From assembly GCF_000585215.1 (NCBI RefSeq), contig NZ_AONC01000061.1, forward strand, positions 1 to 62,817: a DNA stretch of 62,817 nt, given 5' to 3'. The position numbers were made by a program, and so were the translations under genes. Shown piece by piece: positions 53,735-61,699 of this stretch; the stretch's first letter is position 1; every line of letters begins with the position of its first letter. The notes beneath the pieces were generated by a model. The model searched no databases. It saw only the letters and a program-made list of their open reading frames with translations, and had not been told where the DNA came from. Source of the stretch: Imhoffiella purpurea (GTDB lineage: Bacteria > Pseudomonadota > Gammaproteobacteria > Chromatiales > Chromatiaceae).

Positions 53735-54247
53735 ATGGAACCGAATCCCACCCTTGAACGATGGATCCACTATGCAGGCAGAACCACGCTGCTCGCTCTG
53801 GGCTGGATCCTGCTCGCCGGACCGGCCCCCGAATCCTGGATACTGGGCATCCCGAGCGTTCTGCTTGCGACCTGGGCCAGCCTCCGGCTCGCTCCCCCGA
53901 GGCGGCGTGGACTGAGTCCCCGGGGGCTGATGGCCTTTCTGCCCTACTTTCTATGGCAATCGGTCCGCGGCGGTATCGACGTGGCCGGACGCATCCTGCA
54001 CCCGAGGATGCCGATCGCGCCCGGCTTCCAGATCTACCGGACGCGGCTGTCGAAACCGGCCGCCCGGGTGCTCTTTCTCGACAGCATCAGCCTGCTGCCC
54101 GGCTCCCTGAGCGCCGATCTCGACGGGGATCGGCTGCGCATCCACGCCATCGACGCCGACTCCAGCCTGGCACCCGAGCTGGCCGCGCTCGAGCGGCGGA
54201 TCGCCGCGCTGTTCGGCGAGCGCCTGCCGGATCCGACTCATGGCTGA
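53735..54247 (+). CDS. mrpE: Mrp-type antiporter subunit E
   Basis: A 170-residue membrane protein (MnhE/PhaE family). Two or three N-terminal TM segments are followed by a cytoplasmic domain with PGFQIYRTRLSKPAARVLFLDSISLLPGSLSADLDGDRLRIHAID, the family hallmark. It starts an operon of nine tightly packed genes. AAAGG precedes the ATG. MrpE is a small accessory subunit of multi-subunit cation/proton antiporters. The next gene overlaps by 8 bp. Confidence 0.92.
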   Translation: MEPNPTLERWIHYAGRTTLLALGWILLAGPAPESWILGIPSVLLATWASLRLAPPRRRGLSPRGLMAFLPYFLWQSVRGGIDVAGRILHPRMPIAPGFQIYRTRLSKPAARVLFLDSISLLPGSLSADLDGDRLRIHAIDADSSLAPELAALERRIAALFGERLPDPTHG

Positions 54248-54506
54248 ATTCCTTCTCGCGGCCGCCCTGCTGCTCCTGATCTCGATGGCCACGGGCCTGG
54301 CGCGGCTCATCCTCGGACCGACGCCGGGCAACCGGGTGATGGGCGTGCAGCTGCTCGGAACCACCGGCATCGCCATCCTGCTGCTGCTCGCCCAGGTCCT
54401 GGCCGCGCCGGCGCTGACGGACGTGGCCCTGATCTTCGCCCTGCTCGCCGCGGTGTCCGGCATCGCCTTCACCCGACGGCGGATCCATGGAGACGCGCCC
54501 GAATGA
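54240..54506 (+). CDS. mrpF: Mrp-type antiporter subunit F
   Basis: An 88-residue protein with three TM segments. The family motif LARLILGPTPGNRVMGVQLL is followed by ALTDVALIFALLAAVSGIAF. It overlaps mrpE (8 bp) and mrpG (4 bp). Confidence 0.92.
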   Translation: MAEFLLAAALLLLISMATGLARLILGPTPGNRVMGVQLLGTTGIAILLLLAQVLAAPALTDVALIFALLAAVSGIAFTRRRIHGDAPE

Positions 54507-54799
54507 GCCTCGCGATCCAGATCCTCTCGGGCACGCTCGTCGCGCTCGGCACGGGCTTCTTCCTGGTCGGCACCCTGGGGCTGTTGCGGCTGCCCGATCT
54601 CTTCACCCGGCTGCACGCCCTGACCAAGGCCGACAACCTCGGGCTCGCCCTGGTGATCCTGGGGCTGATGCCCTGGGTGTCGGACGTCTTTCAGGGATTG
54701 AAGCTGCTGCTGATCTGGGTCCTGGTACTGGCCTCCAGCGCCACGGCCAGCCATCTGATCGCCAAGCGCGCAGCGCTCGGCGAGGCCGAGGAGCTCTAG
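54503..54799 (+). CDS. mrpG: Mrp-type antiporter subunit G
   Basis: A 98-residue three-TM protein with GFFLVGTLGLLRLPDLFTRLHALTKADNLG, the MnhG signature. It is 5 bp before the DUF4040 gene. Confidence 0.92.
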   Translation: MSLAIQILSGTLVALGTGFFLVGTLGLLRLPDLFTRLHALTKADNLGLALVILGLMPWVSDVFQGLKLLLIWVLVLASSATASHLIAKRAALGEAEEL

Positions 54800-54804
54800 C
54801 GGCC

Positions 54805-55104
54805 ATGGCGGTCCTGATACTGGTGTTCGATCTGATTCTGGTGGCCACCCTTTTGGGCCTGGCACTGGCCGCGCTCACCAGCCGGGAGCCGAGCCGCGCA
54901 GCGACCCTCTTCATCGCCTTCGGCATCTGGCTGTCCCTGGTCTGGGCGCGGCTGCAGGCGCCGGACCTCGCCCTGGCGGAGGCCGCGATCGGCGCCGGCT
55001 TCGGCGGCGCCCTCATGCTGGCGGCGGCACGCCGGACGGCCCATCGCGCGACTCGGGGGCGAGGCGACGAGGAGACCGAGCCAGACGAGGCGCACCCGCC
55101 ATGA
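54805..55104 (+). CDS. DUF4040 subunit (MbhD-like, MrpA C-terminal segment)
   Basis: A 99-residue three-TM protein. LVFDLILVATLLGLALAAL and FIAFGIWLSLVWARLQAPDLALAEAAIGAG match the DUF4040 piece that corresponds to the late TM helices of MrpA or to MbhD of energy-converting hydrogenases. The large N-terminal part of MrpA is absent, so this operon has a split MrpA C-terminus. It overlaps the next gene by 4 bp. Confidence 0.85.
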   Translation: MAVLILVFDLILVATLLGLALAALTSREPSRAATLFIAFGIWLSLVWARLQAPDLALAEAAIGAGFGGALMLAAARRTAHRATRGRGDEETEPDEAHPP

Positions 55105-55781
55105 ACCGAACCCCGAGTCTAGTCGTGGCCCTGCTGGTCGCCCCGCTCGCGCTGGTGCTACTGTGGGCCTTCCACGAGGCACTGACCCAGCCGTCCGGCG
55201 CGCGTCTGGCCGATCTGGCCGAGACGTCGCTGTCGCGCACCGGGGTCGGCAATCCGGTGACGGCCGTACTCCTGAGCTATCGCGGCTACGACACCATGCT
55301 GGAGCTGGGCGTCCTGCTCGCGGCGCTGCTCGGCATCTGGTCCCTGGGCCGGGTCTCGCCCGGCTTCCATCCGCCCGAGCTGGCCCTGACCGCCATGGTC
55401 GCATGGGTGGTCCCCCTGCTGATCCTGACCGCCGGCTATCTGCTCTGGGCCGGCGCGGAGCGGCCCGGCGGGGCCTTCCAGGGCGGCGCCCTGCTCGGCG
55501 CGGCCGGCGTGATCCTGCGTCTGACCGGCGAGCGACGGCTCGGCCTGCCGTCCGAGCGGGCGCAGCGCCGGCTCGCGATCGCCGGGATCGGCGCCTTCCT
55601 CGCGGTCGGTCTGGGGACGGCGGCGGCCGGACTGGGATTCCTTGCCTACCCGGAGTCCTGGTCCAAGTGGCTGATCCTGCTGATCGAGACCGCGACCACA
55701 CTGGCGGTCGGAATGACCCTCGCCGCCGCCTACCCCGGCGGACCACCCGGGCCGGCAGGCAACGAGCGAGACGCGCCATGA
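55101..55781 (+). CDS. mrpB: MrpB-like subunit with MbhE-like N-terminus
   Basis: A 226-residue protein. The first half has VTAVLLSYRGYDTMLELGVLL, like the end of MrpA or MbhE (the FRGFDT motif). The second half has AERPGGAFQGGALLGAAGVILRL, the MnhB/MrpB signature. It is thus a fused MbhE-MrpB unit, as in Mbh/Mrp operons with a split MrpA. About six TM segments are seen. It overlaps mrpC by 4 bp. Confidence 0.85.
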   Translation: MNRTPSLVVALLVAPLALVLLWAFHEALTQPSGARLADLAETSLSRTGVGNPVTAVLLSYRGYDTMLELGVLLAALLGIWSLGRVSPGFHPPELALTAMVAWVVPLLILTAGYLLWAGAERPGGAFQGGALLGAAGVILRLTGERRLGLPSERAQRRLAIAGIGAFLAVGLGTAAAGLGFLAYPESWSKWLILLIETATTLAVGMTLAAAYPGGPPGPAGNERDAP

Positions 55782-56056
55782 CCGAGCTCCTCTTCGGCGG
55801 GGCCGGCATCCTCCTCTTCGCGATGGGTCTCTGGTCCTTCCTGGTTCATGAGCCGCTGCTGCGCAAGCTGATCGCCTTCAACGTCATGGGCAGCGGTGTC
55901 TTCCATATCCTGGTCGCCATCTCCGAGCGCGGCGCGCTGCGGCCGGATCCCGTGCCGCACGCCCTGGTCCTGACCGGCATCGTGGTGGCCGTGAGCGCCA
56001 CCGCGCTGGCGCTCGCGCTCGACCGCCGGCTCGACGACGAGGATCCCGATGGATAG
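55778..56056 (+). CDS. mrpC: Mrp-type antiporter subunit C (NuoK-like)
   Basis: A 92-residue protein with three TM segments homologous to NuoK. ILLFAMGLWSFLVHEPLLRKLIAFNVMGSGVFHILV and DPVPHALVLTGIVVAVSATAL fit the MnhC/NuoK pattern. It overlaps the next gene by 8 bp. Confidence 0.9.
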   Translation: MTELLFGGAGILLFAMGLWSFLVHEPLLRKLIAFNVMGSGVFHILVAISERGALRPDPVPHALVLTGIVVAVSATALALALDRRLDDEDPDG

Positions 56057-57488
56057 CCTCGCACTCGCCGTCGCCCTGCCCTTGCTCGCGGCGCTCCTGG
56101 CCACGGTCTGGCCGGCGCGGGCGACCCTGCTCGGGCTGCTCGGCGCGCTCGCGACCGCCGCGGCGGCACTGATGGTGATCACGGAGGTCTGGGAGCATGG
56201 GCAGCTGAGCACCGCGCTGGGCGGCTGGGACATCCCACTGGGGATCGCGCTCGCGGCCGACGGCCTCTCCGCCGCCCTGCTCGCCATGACGGCGCTGGTG
56301 GGGCTCGCGATCAGCCTCTATGCCGCCGCCTATTTCGACGGACGCCAGGCGATGCATTTCTGGCCGCTCTGGCTGCTGCTCTGGACGGCGCTCAACGGGC
56401 TCTTCCTGGCCGGCGACCTCTTCAATCTCTATGTCACGCTCGAGCTGCTGGGCCTTTCGGCCGTGGCGCTCGGCGCCCTGGGCGGAGACCGGGCGGCCGT
56501 CGCCGCCAGTCTGCGCTATCTGCTGGTCAGCCTGCTCGGGTCGATCAGCTATCTGCTCGGCGTCGTGCTGCTCTACACCGCCCACGGCAGTCTGGACCTG
56601 GCGCGGGTCGCCGCGGCGCTGCAGCCCGGCCCGGTGGCGGCCGCGGCCATGACGCTCATGATCGGCGGCCTGACGATGAAGGCGGCGCTGTTCCCGCTGC
56701 ACTTCTGGCTGCCGCCGGCGCATGCGAGCGCCCCGGCCCCGGTCAGCGCGGCGCTCTCGGCCCTGGTGGTCAAGGCCGCGGTCTATCTGATCCTGCGGCT
56801 CTGGCTGGATCTCTTCGCCCCACTGGTCACCACGGGCGCGGCCATGCTGCTCGGCGGGCTCGGCGCGGCGGCCGTGATCTGGGGCTCCTGGCGCGCGCTG
56901 CACGCCGAGCGGCTGAAGCTGCTGGCGGCCTATTCGACCGTGGCCCAGATCGGCTATCTCTTCCTCTTTCCACCCCTGTTTCAGGCGACGCCCCCGGGTC
57001 CCGGGCGCGACGACCTGCTGGCCGCCCTGGTGCTCATGATCCTGACCCACGGCTTCGCCAAATCGGCGCTCTTCCTCGCCGTCGGCGTGATCCAGAAGCG
57101 CTCAGGGCACGATCGCATCGCCGAGCTGGGCGGCACCGCCCAACGTCTTCCTGCCACCACCTTCACCCTCGGACTGGCCGGGATCGCCCTCATCGGACTG
57201 CCCCCGAGCGGCAGCTTCACCGGCAAGTGGCTGCTCCTGAACGGCGCCTTCGCCAGCGGTCAATGGGGCTGGATACTCGTCATCCTGACCGGCACGCTGA
57301 TGACGGCGGCCTACGTCTTCCGCGTACTCAGCCGGGCCTTCAATCTGGAGCCGACCCCGCCGGGGTTCGTCACGGACGCGCGCACCGAGCTGCCCGCCCT
57401 CCTGCTGGCCGCGATCGCGGCGATCGGACTGGGCCTGGCGGCGGCGCCGCTCTGGCCGCTGCTGGGCGGCGGCGAGGACGGGACATGA
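56049..57488 (+). CDS. mrpD: Antiporter-like proton-translocating subunit D1 (NuoN/MrpD-like)
   Basis: A 479-residue protein with about 14 TM helices. The TM5 glutamate is Glu132 in LYVTLELLGL. The TM7 lysine is in GGLTMKAALFPLHFWLPPAHASAPAPVSA and a further lysine in ALVVKAAVYL. It should be an active proton or cation channel of the complex. It overlaps D2 by 4 bp. Confidence 0.92.
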   Translation: MDSLALAVALPLLAALLATVWPARATLLGLLGALATAAAALMVITEVWEHGQLSTALGGWDIPLGIALAADGLSAALLAMTALVGLAISLYAAAYFDGRQAMHFWPLWLLLWTALNGLFLAGDLFNLYVTLELLGLSAVALGALGGDRAAVAASLRYLLVSLLGSISYLLGVVLLYTAHGSLDLARVAAALQPGPVAAAAMTLMIGGLTMKAALFPLHFWLPPAHASAPAPVSAALSALVVKAAVYLILRLWLDLFAPLVTTGAAMLLGGLGAAAVIWGSWRALHAERLKLLAAYSTVAQIGYLFLFPPLFQATPPGPGRDDLLAALVLMILTHGFAKSALFLAVGVIQKRSGHDRIAELGGTAQRLPATTFTLGLAGIALIGLPPSGSFTGKWLLLNGAFASGQWGWILVILTGTLMTAAYVFRVLSRAFNLEPTPPGFVTDARTELPALLLAAIAAIGLGLAAAPLWPLLGGGEDGT

Positions 57489-58984
57489 CCCTGGATACCC
57501 TCCTGCCCGCCGCCATTGTCTTCAGCTCGCTCGTCCCCGGGCTCCTGATCTTTCTGGTCGCGGAGGAAAGCCACCGGCTGCGGATCCTGCTGAACCTCTC
57601 CGGCGCCCTGGTCAAGCTGTTGTTCGTCGCCATCATGATCTGGGGCGTCTATCACGACCACAACTACGAGAGCCGGCTGACCCTGGCCCCCGGGCTCGAC
57701 CTGGTGCTGCAGGCGGACGCACTCTCGGTGCTCTTCGTCACCCTCTCGACCCTGCTCTGGCTGGTCACGACCGTCTATGCCATCGGCTATCTGGAGCAGA
57801 CGCCCAACCGCAGCCGTTTCTTCGGCTTCTTCAGCCTCTGCGTCTCCTCGACCGTGGGCATCGCCCTGGCCGGCAATCTCTTCACCTTCCTGGTCTTCTA
57901 CGAGATCCTGACCCTGACGACCTACCCCCTGGTGGCCCATCGCGGGACGCCCGAATCCATCCGGGGGGCGCGGATCTATCTGATCTACACCCTGAGCGGG
58001 GGCGTTCTGCTGCTGACCGGAACGGTCTGGCTGCATGCGCTGGCCGGCCCGGTCACCTTCACCCAGGGCGGCATGCTGGGGGCGGTTCCGACCGAGCAGC
58101 ATGGAACGCTGATCGCCATCTTCGTGCTGCTGCTCGGCGGACTCGGGGTCAAGGCCGCGCTGGTACCGCTGCACGGCTGGCTGCCGGAGTCCATGGTGGC
58201 GCCCGCCCCGGTGAGCGCCCTGCTGCACGCCGTGGCGGTGGTGAAGGCCGGCGCCTTCGGGATCCTGCGGGTGGTCTACGACGTCTACGGGATCGAGCTC
58301 GCCGACGCGCTGGGGCTGCTGACGCTGCTCGGCGCACTGGCCTCGGCCACCATCCTCTACGGATCGCTGCGGGCCCTGGCCCAGGACGGGCTCAAGAAGC
58401 GGTTGGCCTATTCCACCGTGAGCCAGGTCTCCTACATCGCCCTCGGCGCCTCCATCCTGGGACCGGTGGCGACCGTGGGCGGCGTGGTGCACCTGGTCCA
58501 CCAGGGCATCATGAAGATCACGCTCTTCTTCTGCGCCGGCAACTATGCCGAGACCCTCGGCATCCATCGCGTCAGCCAGATGGACGGCGTCGGCCGGCGC
58601 ATGCCCTGGACGACGCTCGCCTTCAGCGTCGGCGCGCTCGGCATGATCGGCCTGCCGCCCATCGCCGGCTTCGTCAGCAAGTGGTATCTGGGCCTGGGCG
58701 CCGTCACGGCCGAGGCCGAGTGGGTCCTGGTCGTCCTGGGTCTGAGCACCCTGCTCAACGCCGGCTATTTCCTGCCCATCCTCTATCGCGCCTGGTTCCG
58801 TCCGGCGCCCGAGGCCTGGCCGGAGGAGCACATCCCGCCCGGCCGGCTGGAGACCATGGGCACCCTGCTGTGGCCGCCGGTCATCACGGCGGGGCTCTGT
58901 CTGATCGCCGGTCTCCTGGCCGAGGCGCCCTTCAGCCCGCTCGAATGGACCGAGCTGATCGCGCGCCGCGAGTACGGACTATGA
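57485..58984 (+). CDS. Antiporter-like proton-translocating subunit D2 (MrpD/NuoM-like)
   Basis: A 499-residue protein with about 14 TM helices. Glu140 in FLVFYEILTLTTYPLV is the TM5 glutamate. The TM7 lysine is in GLGVKAALVPLHGWLPESMVAPAPVSA and a second in AVVKAGAFGIL. It is a second complete channel subunit with all key charged residues. It overlaps D3 by 4 bp (ATGA). Confidence 0.9.
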   Translation: MTLDTLLPAAIVFSSLVPGLLIFLVAEESHRLRILLNLSGALVKLLFVAIMIWGVYHDHNYESRLTLAPGLDLVLQADALSVLFVTLSTLLWLVTTVYAIGYLEQTPNRSRFFGFFSLCVSSTVGIALAGNLFTFLVFYEILTLTTYPLVAHRGTPESIRGARIYLIYTLSGGVLLLTGTVWLHALAGPVTFTQGGMLGAVPTEQHGTLIAIFVLLLGGLGVKAALVPLHGWLPESMVAPAPVSALLHAVAVVKAGAFGILRVVYDVYGIELADALGLLTLLGALASATILYGSLRALAQDGLKKRLAYSTVSQVSYIALGASILGPVATVGGVVHLVHQGIMKITLFFCAGNYAETLGIHRVSQMDGVGRRMPWTTLAFSVGALGMIGLPPIAGFVSKWYLGLGAVTAEAEWVLVVLGLSTLLNAGYFLPILYRAWFRPAPEAWPEEHIPPGRLETMGTLLWPPVITAGLCLIAGLLAEAPFSPLEWTELIARREYGL

Positions 58985-61284
58985 GCGTCTGGCTGCTGCT
59001 CGGCGCCTGGGTCTGGCCGCTCCTGCTCGCGGCCGGCGCGCGCGCGCGGCGGCTCTGGTGGCTGCCCGCGGTGGGCGCCCTGCCTGCCCTCGCCGCCGCC
59101 CTCTGGCTCCCGCTCGGCAGCCGTCTGGAGCTGCCCTGGCTGCTGCTCGGGACCAGTCTGGGGCTGGACGCGCTCGCGCGCGGATTCCTCCTCTTCACCG
59201 CCATCGTCTGGCTCGCGGCGGGCATCCAGGCCGCCTTCGGTCTGCGCGGGAGGCCGGACACAGGGCGTTTCAACCTCATGTTCCTGCTGGCGATGGCCGG
59301 AAACCTCTGGCTGATCGTCGGACAGGACCTGGTCAGCTTCTACGCCGGTTTCGCCCTCATGGGGCTGGCGGCCTACGGACTCATCGTCCACGAGGGCGAC
59401 GCCAAGGCGCTGCGGGCCGGGCGCGTCTATCTGATCCTGGCGCTCGCCGGCGAGGTGACCCTGCTCGCCGGGCTACTCATGATCGCCGTCCAGTCCGGCA
59501 CGCTCACGCCGAACCGGGCGCAGCTCGCCGGGCTGGACGATCCCGCCATCGCGCTGATCCTGCTGGGGCTGGGCGTCAAGGCCGGGATGGTCCCGCTGCA
59601 CGTCTGGCTCCCGCTGGCCCATCCGGCCGCCCCGCCGGCGGCGAGCGCCGTGCTGAGCGGGACCATGATCAAGGTCGCGCTGCTGGGATGGCTGAGGTTC
59701 CTACCGGTCGGGGCGGCGGAGCTGCCGCTCTGGGGCGATGTTCTGACCCTCGCGGGCCTGGTCACCATCGCCCTGTCACTGCTGGTCGGGCTGGTGCAGC
59801 ACGACCCCAAGGTCATCCTGGCCTATTCCAGCATCAGCAAGATGGGCCTGATGATCCTGCTGCTCGGACTCATCCTGGCCGCGCCCGACACGGCCTCGCT
59901 CGGCATCGCCGCGCTGACCCTCTATGCCGCGCAGCACGCCCTGGCGAAGGGCGGACTCTTCCTCGGCGTCGGGCTGCGCAAGGCGTCCGCCATCGGCCAG
60001 CCGCTGGTACTCGGCGGACTGGCCGTTCTGGCCCTGGCACTGGCCGGCGCTCCCTTCACCAGCGGCGCGGCCGCCAAGTACGCCATCAAACCGCTGCTCG
60101 CGACGGCCGACTGGCACTGGATCGCGGGCGCCATCGCGGTCTCGGCCGTCGCGACCAGCCTGCTGATGGCCCGCTTCGTCTGGGCGAGCACCCGTATGGA
60201 ACGCCACCCGGAGCCTGGCTACGGCTGGCCGCTGGCGGGCTGGAGCGGTCTGATCCTGCTGCTGCTCGCCTTCCCATTCGTGCTGGGTCAGCCGGCGGCC
60301 TGGACGACGGGTGCCGCCACGATCGGCACGGGCCTCGCGATCGCCGCCGCGATCGCCGGCACGGCACGCTGGCGCCCGGAGGTGGTCCGACGCTCGCTCG
60401 GACGGCTGGTCGGAACCATCCCACCCGGCGATCTGCTGGCGCTCGCCGCCGCGCCGATCGGCGGGCTGCGCCGGCTTGGTCAGACCGGCATGGATGTCTG
60501 GCGGCGTCCGCGAGCATGGATCGAGCTAGGGGGACGGAAAACGCTCGCGGCCCTCTCCAACCATTCACTCGCCAACGCCGAGCGTCGCCTGAGACGCTGG
60601 CCGGTCGCTGGATCGCTCTGGCTCGGAATCGCGGGACTGCTGCTGATGGGACTGCTCGTCGGCGATCCCCGTCTGAACAGAGAGGCGCCGAAAATCGCCG
60701 AAGTCTCGCCTCCATCAGCCGTCGTCCCGAATGACCCCGCGCAGATGCCGGCTCCGACCGAGCCCATGAGAGACGCCGAGACCATTCCGAGTTCCGCCGT
60801 ACCGCGCGAAGGAGAAGGAGATTCCGACATCGAGCCGCAGAAGCAGCCCCCGAGCGATTCGGTCCGCACAGCGGACCCTACCGAAGCGTTGGCTGTAGGG
60901 TCCGCTGTGCGGACCGAATCTCCGGAACCAGATTCTCAGACAACATCTCAGGAATGCGACCCCGAGCAGGTCGTCGTCCTCACCAGTCCGCGCGATTCCA
61001 GCGACCAAATCCGGCTGCGCCCCTGCGTCGAGCAACCGTCCGGCGAATACGCCGAGGTCGAGGCCCCACCGCTCACCAACCGGCTGGTCCGTCTGATCCA
61101 GGTCCATCTGGACGCGCTCGGCTTCGACCCCGGCCCGATCGACGGTCTGATCGGCCCCCGCACCCGCTCGGCGATCCGAGACTACCAACGAGCCAAGGGT
61201 GTCGACGCAACCGGCGCCGTGGATTTCGGGCTGATTCGGCTGCTCAAGAACCTAAGGGGGTCTGGCCAAAACGACTACAAGTAA
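58981..61284 (+). CDS. Antiporter-like subunit D3 fused to a peptidoglycan-binding domain
   Basis: A 767-residue protein. Residues 1 to about 430 are a MrpD/NuoM-like channel with VKAGMVPLHVWLPLAHPAAPPAASA and a second lysine in GTMIKVALL. The TM5 position is Ala125 (FYAGFALMGL) where D1 and D2 have Glu. After about residue 430 come extra hydrophobic and amphipathic parts, a last TM at about 543-560, then a Pro/Ser/Glu-rich linker. Residues about 700-760 (RLIQVHLDALGFDPGPIDGL, then GPRTRSAIRDYQ) are a PG_binding_1 domain. Residues 626-647 are encoded by a 26-bp inverted repeat. It ends the operon. Confidence 0.85.
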   Translation: MSVWLLLGAWVWPLLLAAGARARRLWWLPAVGALPALAAALWLPLGSRLELPWLLLGTSLGLDALARGFLLFTAIVWLAAGIQAAFGLRGRPDTGRFNLMFLLAMAGNLWLIVGQDLVSFYAGFALMGLAAYGLIVHEGDAKALRAGRVYLILALAGEVTLLAGLLMIAVQSGTLTPNRAQLAGLDDPAIALILLGLGVKAGMVPLHVWLPLAHPAAPPAASAVLSGTMIKVALLGWLRFLPVGAAELPLWGDVLTLAGLVTIALSLLVGLVQHDPKVILAYSSISKMGLMILLLGLILAAPDTASLGIAALTLYAAQHALAKGGLFLGVGLRKASAIGQPLVLGGLAVLALALAGAPFTSGAAAKYAIKPLLATADWHWIAGAIAVSAVATSLLMARFVWASTRMERHPEPGYGWPLAGWSGLILLLLAFPFVLGQPAAWTTGAATIGTGLAIAAAIAGTARWRPEVVRRSLGRLVGTIPPGDLLALAAAPIGGLRRLGQTGMDVWRRPRAWIELGGRKTLAALSNHSLANAERRLRRWPVAGSLWLGIAGLLLMGLLVGDPRLNREAPKIAEVSPPSAVVPNDPAQMPAPTEPMRDAETIPSSAVPREGEGDSDIEPQKQPPSDSVRTADPTEALAVGSAVRTESPEPDSQTTSQECDPEQVVVLTSPRDSSDQIRLRPCVEQPSGEYAEVEAPPLTNRLVRLIQVHLDALGFDPGPIDGLIGPRTRSAIRDYQRAKGVDATGAVDFGLIRLLKNLRGSGQNDYK
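60856..60920. repeat. Perfect 26-bp inverted repeat inside the D3 coding sequence
   Basis: Arms 60856-60881 and 60895-60920 are exact reverse complements, with a 13-nt loop. The left arm and its flanks are repeated after cydC (38996-39028). The element is read in frame as residues 626-647 (DSVRTADPTE ... VRTES) in the disordered linker. It looks like a REP/MITE-type unit that landed in a gene without breaking it. Confidence 0.9.
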
Positions 61285-61699
61285 GAACCCTCGCCCCAGT
61301 CCATGACACAGGACTGAACTGGCCTGATCGAACCGACACGGGCTTTCTTGACGCCTCTCACGATCCGACTCGTCGCGGCATTGAACAGATTTATGAGCAA
61401 CCTATGAAATTCATCAAACCGACATTTTGCGGCAACCCCTGGATAGCATGGATATAGGTATCTACATGCATACTATATAAAAAAACATCTTATCGATCAG
61501 ACATACCTATCGAAACCATAGGAACATACGATTCCGATTTGCCCCTAGATCGTCTTGTACAAATCCGGCTCATTACCTAGAGTTCAACGAATGTACATAT
61601 TCGTCGATCACTCGCCACCAAAACCACTGCAAAAGTGCTGGCAAATAGCCGAGTTTGTTGGTAGGATTTTTTCCAAGTCAAACACTCAGGTATTAACCC
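61285..61699. other. AT-rich intergenic region before rpoH
   Basis: This 415-bp stretch is much richer in A and T than the rest of the window, especially 61,420-61,700 (for example CATACTATATAAAAAAAC). No gene with support is present. It probably holds several rpoH promoters; a candidate lies at 61555-61583. An A-tract at 61480-61487 and a T-run at 61668-61673 could bend DNA. Confidence 0.6.
61555..61583 (+). promoter_or_regulatory. Candidate rpoH promoter
   Basis: TTGTAC, a 17-nt spacer and TAGAGT lie 117-145 nt before the rpoH ATG. The match is moderate. Other AT-rich hexamers nearby (for example TATATA at about 61473) are also possible. Confidence 0.4.
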
